From contig NZ_JACKTL010000043.1 of assembly GCF_025822245.1 (NCBI RefSeq), positions 310,001-374,000 on the forward strand: 64,000 nt of DNA, written 5' to 3'. The stretch comes from Mycolicibacterium hodleri (GTDB lineage: Bacteria; Actinomycetota; Actinomycetes; Mycobacteriales; Mycobacteriaceae). The translations under genes were made by a program, and so were the position numbers. The notes beneath the pieces were generated by a model that had not been told where the DNA came from, made no database searches, and was given only the letters and a program-made list of their open reading frames with translations. Shown one piece after another: positions 18,298-26,530 of this stretch (the first letter of the stretch is position 1; each line of letters starts with the position of its first letter).

Positions 18298-18318
18298 GGC
18301 CCTGTACATGACAGGGCC
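18298..18318 (-). terminator. infC leader hairpin with T-run (possible attenuator)
   Basis: GGCCCTGT (18298-18305) and ACAGGGCC (18311-18318) form a perfect 8-bp stem with a 5-nt loop. On the minus strand it is followed at once by TTTT, 63 nt before the infC start. It resembles an intrinsic terminator inside the infC leader. A weaker hairpin lies upstream at about 18364-18385. It may set infC-rpmI-rplT expression; this is inferred. Confidence 0.6.
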
Positions 18319-18483
18319 CGATGCCGACCGATCACGACTTGCGTCGCCTGCGCAAAACGCAGAACACACACCTCTCGGTGTCTGTGACCGGACCGCTGTA
18401 CCTGGACGGTCAACGGTGGGAGCGGGACTCCACTTGCTGTCCTGGCGTAGGCCGGGACGGTCGCACGTGCCAGTCTAACAGGC

Positions 18484-18846
18484 ATGACCGAGGTTCCCGA
18501 ACTCCCCGAAGACACCGCCGAACCAACCGTCCGCGAACTCGCCGAGATTCCCGCCGTCGAAGTGATCACCAGGGCGGCCGTGATGCTGATGAGTGCCGCC
18601 GCCGAGAAGCTCGGGCTGTCGGAGGACGACCCCGACGAGTCCCCGCACCGCGACCTGGACGAGGCCCGCAGGCTGATCACGGCGCTGGCCGGCCTGGTGA
18701 AGGCGTCGGTGGAGTACCTGGGCCCGCACGCCGGGCCGGTGCGGGACGGCCTCAAGCAGTTGCAGCTGGCGTTCCGCGAGTCCTCCGCCTTTCCCGAGGA
18801 GCCCGGCCAGGGTCCGGGCGAGAAGTTCACCGGCCCCGTCTGGTAG
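18484..18846 (+). CDS. DUF1844 domain protein
   Basis: A 120-residue acidic protein. The helical core (about residues 18-100: IPAVEVITRAAVMLMSAAAEKLGL, LDEARRLITALAGLVKAS) matches DUF1844, a small family often found near infC in actinobacteria. No enzyme motif is visible and the function is unknown. ATG at 18484; it is divergent from infC across a 248-bp leader and precedes lysX by 45 bp. Confidence 0.8.
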   Translation: MTEVPELPEDTAEPTVRELAEIPAVEVITRAAVMLMSAAAEKLGLSEDDPDESPHRDLDEARRLITALAGLVKASVEYLGPHAGPVRDGLKQLQLAFRESSAFPEEPGQGPGEKFTGPVW

Positions 18847-18891
18847 CCACTGCCAACACTTTCGCGGGTTGAGCGAATATTGTCGCGGCCT

Positions 18892-21800
18892 ATGACGCTG
18901 ACTACGCCGAAGCAGCATCGAACGTCGACCTTCCGATGGGTGCCCGCGGCCGCGGGGTGGCTCGTCGGCATCATCGCGACGCTGTCGTTGATCGCCAGCA
19001 TTTCGCCGTTGGTGCGATGGGTCATCAGGGTGCCGCGCGAGTGGGTCAACGACTACATCTTCAACTTCCCCGACACCAGCTTCGCCTGGGCGTTCGTCCT
19101 CGCCCTGCTGGCCGCCGCGCTTGCGGCCCGCAAGAGCGTCGCGTGGTGGATCCTCGTGCTCTACATGGTCGCCGCGATCGGCTGGAACGTCGGCGACCTC
19201 TCCACCGGTCCCGAGTCGGTGATGGAGGACATCGGCGAGGTGATCGGCCTCGTATTCCACGTCGCGGCGATCGCCTTCCTGGTGCTGGCGCGCAAGGAGT
19301 TCTGGGCGCGGGTGCGACGCGGCGCACTGATCAAGGCCGCCGCGACGCTGGCGGCCGGGATGGCGGTCGGCATCGTCGTCGGCTGGGGACTGTTGGAGAT
19401 GTTCCCCGGTTCGCTGGAGCGCGACGAACGACTGCCCTACGCGGCCAACCGCGTCGTCGTGTTCGCCGGGGTCGACGCCGACGCATTCGACGGCCACCAC
19501 CCGCACGTCTTCGTCAACGCACTGCTCGGCCTGTTCGGCGCCGTGGCGCTGATGGTCGCCGCCGTCGTGCTGTTCCAGTCGCAACGGGCGGCCAACGCGC
19601 TCACCGGTGAGGACGAGTCGGCGATCCGCGGAATGCTCGAGGTGTGGGGAAAGAACGACTCCCTCGGCTACTTCGCCACCCGCCGCGACAAGTCGGTGGT
19701 GTTCGCCCCGAACGGGCGGGCCGCCATCACCTACCGCGTGGAGGTCGGTGTCTGCCTCGCCAGCGGCGACCCCCTCGGTGACCCGCGATCGTGGCCGGCC
19801 GCCATCGGGGCGTGGCTGACGCTGTGCCAGTACTACGGGTGGGCGCCGGGCGTGATGGGCGCGAGTGCGGCTGCCGCCCAGGCGTTCCGGGAGGCCGGGC
19901 TCAACGCCCTCGAACTTGGCGACGAGGCGATTCTGTACCCCGACAAGTTCAAGTTGTCCGGCTCGGACATGAAGCCCGTGCGGCAGGCCGTCACCCGGGC
20001 CCGGCGCGCGGGGCTGACCGTCCGCATCCGACGCCACCGCGACCTGACCCCCGAGGAGATGGCGAACGTCATCGCACGGGCCGACGACTGGCGCGACACC
20101 GAGACCGAGCGCGGCTTCTCGATGGCACTGGGACGCCTTGGCGATCCGGCCGACGGCGACTGCATGCTGGTCGAAGCCGTGCAGGAGAGCGTGGCCGGAC
20201 AGGACACCGTGGTGGCCATGCTGTCGCTGGTGCCGTGGGGCACCAACGGCGCCTCGCTGGACCTGATGCGGCGTTCGCCCCAGTCCCCCAACGGCACCAA
20301 CGAACTGATGGTCAGCGAACTGTGCCTGCAGGGCGCCGACATCGGCATCACCCGCATCTCGCTGAACTTCGCCATGTTCCGGTCCGCGTTCGAGGAGGGC
20401 GCGCAGCTGGGCGCCGGTCCGGTGGCGCGGCTGTGGCGGGCACTGCTGGTGTTCTTCTCCCGCTGGTGGCAGCTGGAGACGCTCTACCGGTCGAACATGA
20501 AGTACATGCCCCATTGGGTTCCTCGCTTCGCCTGCTACGAGGACGCCCGACTCATCCCCCGCGTCGGCGTGGCGTCGGTGATCGCCGAGGGCTTCCTGGT
20601 GCTGCCGTTCAGCCGGCGAGCCGAACAGCACACCGGGCAACACACCGGACAACACACGGCGGCACCGGACGCGCTGGTGCTCTCGGGCCGGCTGCATCCC
20701 GACGGCAGCGCGCCAGACCTGACCCTGCTGGAACTCGACGGGCCTCCCGACGAGCACGTCAACCGACTGCCCGAACAGGTCCGCGTCCGGATGGCCAAGC
20801 TGAAGGCGTTGCAGGACCGGGGAATCGACGCCTACCCCGTCGGCAAGGCGCCCAGCCACACCGTCGCCCAGGCGCTCGAGACCGCGGGCGAGACCGTATC
20901 GGTCTCCGGTCGAGTGCTCCGCCTTCGGGACTACGGTGCGGTGCTGTTCGCCGACCTGCGTGACTGGTCCGCCGAAGTGCAACTGCTGCTGGACAATTCG
21001 CAGCTGAGCGAGGGTGGTACCGCCGAATTCACCAACGCCGTCGACCTTGGTGACCTCCTCGAGGTCACCGGCACCATGGGTGCGAGCAAGTCCGGCACTC
21101 CGTCGCTGCTCGTCGAGAGGTGGCGGTTGATCGGAAAGTGCCTTCGCCCGCTGCCCGACAAGTGGAAGGGGTTGACCGACCAGGAAGCCCGGGTGCGCAC
21201 CCGGTACGTCGACCTGGCCATCAACACCGAGTCGCGTGACCTGATCAGAGCCCGCAGCGCGGTTCTGCACTCGATCCGAGAGACGTTGTTCGCCAAGGAC
21301 TTCCTCGAAGTCGAGACGCCGATCCTGCAGCAGATCCACGGCGGCGCGAACGCCCGCCCGTTCGTCACCCACATCAACGCCTACGACTTGGCGCTGTACC
21401 TGCGGATCGCACCCGAGCTCTACCTGAAGCGGCTCTGCGTGGGCGGGGTGGAGCGGGTCTTCGAACTGGGCCGTGCGTTCCGCAACGAAGGCGTCGACTT
21501 CAGTCACAATCCGGAGTTCACGCTGCTGGAGGCCTATCAGGCGCATGCCGACTACAACGTGTGGATCGACGGCTGCCGGGAGCTGATTCAGAACGCCGCC
21601 CTCGCCGCGAACGGGGCCCACGTCGTGATGCGGCCGCGGGAGGACGGAACGCTCGAGCCCGTCGACGTCTCGGGCGAATGGGCCGTCAAGACCGTGCACG
21701 GCGCCGTGTCCGAGGCGCTCGGGGAACACGTCGCAACCGACACCGATCTGGGGACGCTGCGGCGCTACGCCGACGCGGCGAAGATCCCGTACCAAACGCA

Positions 21801-22218
21801 CTGGGATCCCGGGGCCGTCGTCCTCGAGATGTACGAGCACCTGGTCGAGGATCGCACCGAGCGACCGACGTTCTACAAGGACTTCCCGACGTCCGTCTCG
21901 CCGCTGACCCGGCCGCACCGCAGCCTGCCCGGCGTGGCTGAGCGGTGGGACCTGGTGGCCTGGGGCGTCGAATTGGGCACTGCCTACAGCGAGTTGACCG
22001 ATCCCGTCGAGCAACGCCGTCGACTGCAGGAGCAGTCGTTGCTGGCCGCCGGCGGCGACCCGGAGGCGATGGAACTCGACGAGGACTTCCTCCAGGCCAT
22101 GGAATATGCGATGCCGCCGACCGGTGGCCTGGGCATGGGCGTCGACCGAGTCGTCATGTTGATCACCGGGCGCAGCATCCGCGAGACCCTTCCCTTCCCA
22201 CTGGCCAAGCCTCGATGA
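18892..22218 (+). CDS. lysX: Bifunctional lysylphosphatidylglycerol synthetase/lysyl-tRNA synthetase LysX
   Basis: A 1108-residue three-part protein. Residues 1-230 form an MprF-like membrane domain with about six TM segments. Residues 230-590 form a DUF2156 lysyl-transferase domain (ATRRDKSVVFAPNGRAAITYRVEVGVCLASGDP). Residues 620-1108 are a class II lysyl-tRNA synthetase, with the OB fold (VSGRVLRLRDYGAVLFADLRD), motif 2 (FELGRAFRNEGVD) and motif 3 (GLGMGVDRVV). It charges tRNA-Lys and transfers lysine to phosphatidylglycerol, protecting the membrane from cationic peptides. A short 12-bp tandem repeat (about 20628-20660) encodes HTGQHTGQHT in the linker. TTG at 18880 is an alternative start. 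Confidence 0.96.
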   Translation: MTLTTPKQHRTSTFRWVPAAAGWLVGIIATLSLIASISPLVRWVIRVPREWVNDYIFNFPDTSFAWAFVLALLAAALAARKSVAWWILVLYMVAAIGWNVGDLSTGPESVMEDIGEVIGLVFHVAAIAFLVLARKEFWARVRRGALIKAAATLAAGMAVGIVVGWGLLEMFPGSLERDERLPYAANRVVVFAGVDADAFDGHHPHVFVNALLGLFGAVALMVAAVVLFQSQRAANALTGEDESAIRGMLEVWGKNDSLGYFATRRDKSVVFAPNGRAAITYRVEVGVCLASGDPLGDPRSWPAAIGAWLTLCQYYGWAPGVMGASAAAAQAFREAGLNALELGDEAILYPDKFKLSGSDMKPVRQAVTRARRAGLTVRIRRHRDLTPEEMANVIARADDWRDTETERGFSMALGRLGDPADGDCMLVEAVQESVAGQDTVVAMLSLVPWGTNGASLDLMRRSPQSPNGTNELMVSELCLQGADIGITRISLNFAMFRSAFEEGAQLGAGPVARLWRALLVFFSRWWQLETLYRSNMKYMPHWVPRFACYEDARLIPRVGVASVIAEGFLVLPFSRRAEQHTGQHTGQHTAAPDALVLSGRLHPDGSAPDLTLLELDGPPDEHVNRLPEQVRVRMAKLKALQDRGIDAYPVGKAPSHTVAQALETAGETVSVSGRVLRLRDYGAVLFADLRDWSAEVQLLLDNSQLSEGGTAEFTNAVDLGDLLEVTGTMGASKSGTPSLLVERWRLIGKCLRPLPDKWKGLTDQEARVRTRYVDLAINTESRDLIRARSAVLHSIRETLFAKDFLEVETPILQQIHGGANARPFVTHINAYDLALYLRIAPELYLKRLCVGGVERVFELGRAFRNEGVDFSHNPEFTLLEAYQAHADYNVWIDGCRELIQNAALAANGAHVVMRPREDGTLEPVDVSGEWAVKTVHGAVSEALGEHVATDTDLGTLRRYADAAKIPYQTHWDPGAVVLEMYEHLVEDRTERPTFYKDFPTSVSPLTRPHRSLPGVAERWDLVAWGVELGTAYSELTDPVEQRRRLQEQSLLAAGGDPEAMELDEDFLQAMEYAMPPTGGLGMGVDRVVMLITGRSIRETLPFPLAKPR

Positions 22219-22263
22219 AGAGCTTCACAGCCAACCGTCAGCTTCGCCGTTCACGATGACGGC

Positions 22264-23691
22264 GTGACATCGTGGTTGGCCGCCGGGGACTTTCGGCAAC
22301 AGCACCTCTCGTTGATGCACGGCTGGTTGCCGCTGCTGATCCAAGCCGTCACCGTGGCCGTTCTGGTGGCCGCGGTTTGCAGGCGGAGCCGTCGGTGGGG
22401 CCTCGTGTGGTTGCCGGCGGCGGTGGCCGTCGGCGCGGCCATGGCCGCGACCTCCTACTGGGTGATCGCCTCTCAGGGCATGTCGGACGACCCTGCTCCC
22501 AAGTTGCTGTGGGTTTGGATCGTGGTCACGGGGTTTGCGGCGGTGGTGTTCGTCGCCGGGTGGCGCAACGCCGGTTGGCGCCGTCGGACGGCGTCGGCCG
22601 TGGGATTGCCGATGTCGGCCCTGTGCGCGGCGTTGGCCTTGAATCTCTGGGTCGGCTACTTCCCCACCGTCCAGACCGCATGGAACCAGCTCACCGAGGG
22701 GCCGCTGCCCGACCAGGCCGACCAGGCGACCGTCGTGGCGATGCAGACCAAGCACCAGGTGCCCACCAAGGGCGTCGTGGTGCCGGTGAACATCGACTCG
22801 TCGGCGTCGGGTTTCAAGCATCGCGGTGAGCTGGTGTACCTCCCGCCCGCGTACTTCGCGACCAACCCGGCCCCGCACCTGCCGACGCTGATGATGATCG
22901 GTGGTGAGTTCAACACCCCCGGTGACTGGCTGCGGGCGGGCGACGCCATCAAGACCGTCGACGACTACGCCGCGGCGAACGGCGGCAACGCGCCGGTCCT
23001 GGTGTTCGTCGACACCGGCGGTGCGTTCAACAACGACACCGAATGCGTCAACGGCCCGCGCGGCAACTCGGCCGACCACCTCACCAAGGACGTGGTGCCG
23101 TTCATGGAGGCCACCTACGGCGTGAGCACCAATCGGGCCAACTGGGGATTGGTTGGCTGGTCGATGGGCGGCACGTGCGCCGTGGACCTGGCCACCATGC
23201 ACCCCGACATGTTCACCACGTTCGAGGACATCGCGGGTGACCTGGCCCCCAATTCCGGCAACAAGAAGCAGACCGTCGACCGGCTGTTCGGTGGCAGCAC
23301 CGCCGCCTACGCCGCCTTCGACCCCACCAGCGTGATGACCAAGCATGGTCGCTACCAAGGCATCTCGGGGTGGTTCGCCGTCAACGGGTCGACACCGTCG
23401 TCGGGTCCGACGGTCGTCGAGGCGGTCAACGCCAACGGCACCGGCCTCGGCGGCAAGGACGCCGCGGTCCACCTCAGCGACCAGGCGGCGGCCGCAAACT
23501 CACTGTGCGCGCTCGGCACGGCCAACGGCATCCGGTGCGCGGTGGTGACGCAGCCCGGCAAGCACGACTGGCCGTTCGCGGACCGCGCGTTCGTCGCGGC
23601 GCTGCCCTGGCTGGCCGGTCAGGTCGGCACGCCCGGGGCGCCGCGGCTGGGCCTGCCCGGAGCGACCCCGCTGGCGTCGCATCTTCAATAG
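22264..23691 (+). CDS. Membrane-anchored esterase-family protein (Rv1639c-like)
   Basis: A 475-residue protein. The first 130 residues hold four hydrophobic segments. Residues 150-460 are an alpha/beta-hydrolase domain of the esterase D/antigen 85-like type, with nucleophile GWSMGG, FEDIAGD and catalytic-His candidate KHDWPFA. The catalytic part should face outward. Its location after lysX matches Rv1639c, from memory. GTG at 22264 is used; there is no clear ribosome-binding site. It overlaps the next convergent gene by 7 bp. The substrate is unknown; envelope lipids or glycans are plausible. Confidence 0.8.
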   Translation: MTSWLAAGDFRQQHLSLMHGWLPLLIQAVTVAVLVAAVCRRSRRWGLVWLPAAVAVGAAMAATSYWVIASQGMSDDPAPKLLWVWIVVTGFAAVVFVAGWRNAGWRRRTASAVGLPMSALCAALALNLWVGYFPTVQTAWNQLTEGPLPDQADQATVVAMQTKHQVPTKGVVVPVNIDSSASGFKHRGELVYLPPAYFATNPAPHLPTLMMIGGEFNTPGDWLRAGDAIKTVDDYAAANGGNAPVLVFVDTGGAFNNDTECVNGPRGNSADHLTKDVVPFMEATYGVSTNRANWGLVGWSMGGTCAVDLATMHPDMFTTFEDIAGDLAPNSGNKKQTVDRLFGGSTAAYAAFDPTSVMTKHGRYQGISGWFAVNGSTPSSGPTVVEAVNANGTGLGGKDAAVHLSDQAAAANSLCALGTANGIRCAVVTQPGKHDWPFADRAFVAALPWLAGQVGTPGAPRLGLPGATPLASHLQ

Positions 23692-24770
23692 TCGGATTCG
23701 GCGGCGAGGATCTCGGCGAGGAACGCGTCGGATCCGGGACGGGCCAGCCGCGCCCGGGCGAACTCTCGGACGCGCCGGCGCAGCGCCGCCGCCTCCGCGG
23801 TGCCGGGACGGTCGGGGCCGACGGTCACCGTCGCGGTCGACCACCCGTGGTCCCATGCCCGCAGCTCGGTGATCGCGTCGCCACCGTCGTCCACCAGCGG
23901 TAGCGCAGCCGCCCCGGTGGCGTCGAGGACTCCGGCGGCGCCGACGGCGCCCGCGCGTAATCGCACGGCGATGCCCCCGGCGGACGCCCCGTCGAGCACC
24001 GCGACGCGCACCGCGGCGACCACCGAGCCGTCCGTGGCGTCGACGGACCACTCGACGGTGTCTTCGGCGGCGTCGAATGTCCGCGGCGGTACGGCCACCC
24101 AGTCCACCGACGCGACGCCGGTGGCGATCGCGCCCCGGCGTCGGTCGCCGTCGGCACCGGCGGCCAACGCGTAGTCCTCCCGACGGCCGGTGACCGCGTC
24201 TCTCGGCGCCACTGGGAGGTCGGCCGGCCACACCCCCGCGTCGTCGGCCAGGTCGACGCATGCCCGCACCACGTCGAGCACCCGGGGGTCGCCACCGTCT
24301 TCGAGCGCCCTCAGCGCCACGCGGTGCGGCGCGAGAAGACCCTCGACGTCGGAGTCCAGCGTGTCCTCGGTGAAGAACTCCTGCGCCGCGCTGACCAGGA
24401 GGGCCAACTCCCCGTCGAGCAGCGACGGGTCGAGGCGCACGATTCCGTCGCGGCTGCTCTCGGGCCACCATCGGCGCAGCCAGTATCCGACGGCCAGGCG
24501 CCGCAACGGTTCCAGCGCCTCGGCCCGGACGTCGACCTCTGCCACGTCGGCGCCCGACACCAGGGCGGCGTGGCCGGTCGGACCCACCACGCGCCACAGC
24601 CAATCGGCGGCGGCGACGTCGGTCACCGTCATGCGGGCGGCGGCCGCCCCGGCCGGGTCGTCCACCGTCCACTCCAGCACCGCGCCGCTGACCTCGAGCA
24701 CCGCCACCGCGGGCACGTCCGCAACGACCGGGCCACCGCTCCAGCCGCCCGACCGGGCCTCGAGCTTCAT
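23685..24770 (-). CDS. Hypothetical protein, coupled to upstream 440-aa gene
   Basis: A 361-residue protein with no domain I recognise. It is acidic, rich in Ala, Val and Asp, has no signal peptide or TM segment, and appears to have beta-rich ends (about 1-100 and 220-330) around a helical middle (LLVSAAQEFFTEDTLDSDVEGLLAPHRVALRALEDGG). ATG at 24770 overlaps the stop of the 440-residue gene (ATGA) and has AGGTGG upstream, so the two products are probably made together. Position next to the CHAT/TPR pair suggests, without proof, a common function. Confidence 0.7.
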   Translation of the reverse strand: MKLEARSGGWSGGPVVADVPAVAVLEVSGAVLEWTVDDPAGAAAARMTVTDVAAADWLWRVVGPTGHAALVSGADVAEVDVRAEALEPLRRLAVGYWLRRWWPESSRDGIVRLDPSLLDGELALLVSAAQEFFTEDTLDSDVEGLLAPHRVALRALEDGGDPRVLDVVRACVDLADDAGVWPADLPVAPRDAVTGRREDYALAAGADGDRRRGAIATGVASVDWVAVPPRTFDAAEDTVEWSVDATDGSVVAAVRVAVLDGASAGGIAVRLRAGAVGAAGVLDATGAAALPLVDDGGDAITELRAWDHGWSTATVTVGPDRPGTAEAAALRRRVREFARARLARPGSDAFLAEILAAESDY

Positions 24771-26089
24771 CGGGCCACCTCGTGCTCCTGCAGTTCCAAC
24801 ATGGTCTTGATGCGTTGGCGGTGGTCCAGGTTGACCGACCTCGCGACTCCCCGGAGCAACGAGCGCACGTCGTCGACGTCGCCGCAGGACTCCTGCCATA
24901 CGTCGCGTCCGTGCAGACGCGCCCAGAGCCGCCTGACGTACGGTTTCGCGAAGTCGGCGAGGTCGTCGACCACCTGGCGCTGGCGGGGATGCATCGGCCC
25001 GCCCTCGACCAGATAGCGACGGGCGTGCATGACGTAGGCCTCCTTGTGCAACCGCGCCTGGATGTCGCCAGAGAGCGCGTATCGGGTCGAGGTGTCCGCA
25101 CTGAGCGGGGCCAGGTCGGCGGCGACCTCGACGCCGGCGACGAGCGCTGCCTGCTTGTCCTCGGCAAGCAAACCCCATGGCGCGCAAGCCCTGTCGACTT
25201 CCTCGGCGCACAGCAGCGGAATGTCGGGCAAGCCGTCGCGGTCGAGTGCCCGGCGCAGCGTCGCGCGCACCCTGTCGACCACGCTGCGGTTCAGCGGCGG
25301 CGCGCCGTCCTGTCCCGTGACCACCGGCGGCGGTGGTTGTGGGGCAACGGAACTGAGTCCGACGTCGACGATCGACCACGGGATTTCGGCGTCGGTGTGG
25401 GCCCTCGCGCCGACGTCGTAGGGCGTCGCGTCCGCGACGAGCGCCGACCACACCCGCTGGCGGGCCGTCGCGGCGTTGTGACCGGTCGCGTCGCCGAGGA
25501 CCGTGGTCAGGCCGGACAGGAACGGACCGGCGACGCTGTTCCCGGGTCGGACGTCGCGCCAACTGAGCTCGAGCTGCCGGGCCAACCGCGCCACCACGTC
25601 GTCGTCGAGGTGGCGGTTGAGGACCTCGACGCCCGTCCGGTCGCGGTCGTCGTGGACGCCACGCAGCACCGTCTCGGCGGTGTCGCGGTCGTCGGGTACC
25701 GGCGCACCCCTGGTGACGGAGAGCTCGTAGCAGATCGGAAAGTACAGCTCCTGGGCGTTGCCCGCAGTGATCCGCAGTCGCCGCCGCTCGAGCTTCAACA
25801 CCGCGAACCATGCTGCGGTGTTGCGCAATTCGGGCGCGGCAGCCACCAACAAGGTTCGCATTGCCGCACCCGTCTCCGGGGTCACCACCGGTGCGGAGTA
25901 CTGGGGGTTCGTGCGCAGCCGCAACACCAAGGGGTCGAGGATCCGCTTGACGGTGCGGCGCAGCGGGGCGCCGTCGATGCCACTGAGCACCTCGACGCCG
26001 GGACCGATGGCGCGCCATGCTTCGTCGATCACCGAGCGTCGCGGCAACACCACGACGTCCCGGGCGTCGACGTCAGCGGCGATGGTCAT
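24767..26089 (-). CDS. Hypothetical protein, first gene of a two-gene unit
   Basis: A 440-residue soluble protein without a recognised domain. It is predicted mostly helical, with a Pro-rich break near residue 255 (APQPPPPVV). The C-terminal third has a His/Arg-rich segment, LHKEAYVMHARRYLVEGGPMHPRQRQ, then FAKPYVRRLWARLHGRDVW. No nuclease, protease or nucleotide-binding motif could be identified. The ATG at 26089 is 6 nt after TATCCT, a leaderless-type start. It is divergent from the small membrane protein at 26173. Confidence 0.7.
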   Translation of the reverse strand: MTIAADVDARDVVVLPRRSVIDEAWRAIGPGVEVLSGIDGAPLRRTVKRILDPLVLRLRTNPQYSAPVVTPETGAAMRTLLVAAAPELRNTAAWFAVLKLERRRLRITAGNAQELYFPICYELSVTRGAPVPDDRDTAETVLRGVHDDRDRTGVEVLNRHLDDDVVARLARQLELSWRDVRPGNSVAGPFLSGLTTVLGDATGHNAATARQRVWSALVADATPYDVGARAHTDAEIPWSIVDVGLSSVAPQPPPPVVTGQDGAPPLNRSVVDRVRATLRRALDRDGLPDIPLLCAEEVDRACAPWGLLAEDKQAALVAGVEVAADLAPLSADTSTRYALSGDIQARLHKEAYVMHARRYLVEGGPMHPRQRQVVDDLADFAKPYVRRLWARLHGRDVWQESCGDVDDVRSLLRGVARSVNLDHRQRIKTMLELQEHEVAR

Positions 26090-26095
26090 GTGGAG

Positions 26096-26101
26096 AGGAT
26101 A
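26096..26101 (-). promoter_or_regulatory. -10 element TATCCT, leaderless start of the 440-aa gene
   Basis: On the minus strand TATCCT is followed by six bases (CTCCAC) and then ATG, matching the TANNNT-N6-ATG arrangement of mycobacterial leaderless mRNAs. Confidence 0.55.
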
Positions 26102-26172
26102 GGCGTCGGAGTGCTGAAAACGGCCCGCAGAAGTTGGGATTGGTAGGTCGTGGAGGCCAGGAGGCTGACGTC

Positions 26173-26526
26173 ATGTCCGACGCCTTGCTCGCCACCACCG
26201 TGTTTCTGATCGCCGCCGCATGCGGTGTGATCCTCTGGATTCCGTTGTCCCGCGGGCTGAGCGAACCGGGCGCGAACCCGGCCCGCCACCCCACCGAGGT
26301 CGGGATCGGCACCGTCCGCGCGGTCGACGAGCAGGTGACCCTGGACGTGGAGTGCCCGTCCGGTCGGCACTTCGTCGGCAGCCTGCGGCCGCCCGCCGAC
26401 GGTGCGTCCCTGGGTCAACTGCGACCAGGTCTCCTGCTGTTGGTGACGTTCGATCCGGCCGCGCCAAGGCGGCTTTCGCTCGCCGACGACATGGACGCGG
26501 TGTCGGCGTCGACGCCGCCCGTCTGA
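26173..26526 (+). CDS. Small membrane-anchored hypothetical protein
   Basis: A 117-residue protein with one N-terminal TM helix (about residues 4-24, LLATTVFLIAAACGVILWIPL). A short, beta-rich soluble part follows (TVRAVDEQVTLDVECPSGRHFVGSLRP, LLLLVTFDP), perhaps a small OB- or NfeD-like barrel. ATG at 26173 is used. It faces the CHAT gene tail to tail, 4 bp apart, and is divergent from the 440-residue gene. Function unknown. Confidence 0.65.
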   Translation: MSDALLATTVFLIAAACGVILWIPLSRGLSEPGANPARHPTEVGIGTVRAVDEQVTLDVECPSGRHFVGSLRPPADGASLGQLRPGLLLLVTFDPAAPRRLSLADDMDAVSASTPPV

Positions 26527-26530
26527 GCGG

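Noticed and set aside
20628..20660. Short tandem repeat in lysX as a possible CRISPR or mobile trace
   Set aside because: Only about two and a half 12-bp units in frame (HTGQ repeats) in a linker; no spacers or further repeats. No CRISPR array was found in the window.
18475..22014. 1179-codon open frame on the minus strand opposite lysX
   Set aside because: Composition is that of an antisense shadow of a GC-rich gene (His, Gln, Arg, Gly-rich with no domain); lysX is fully recognisable on the plus strand.
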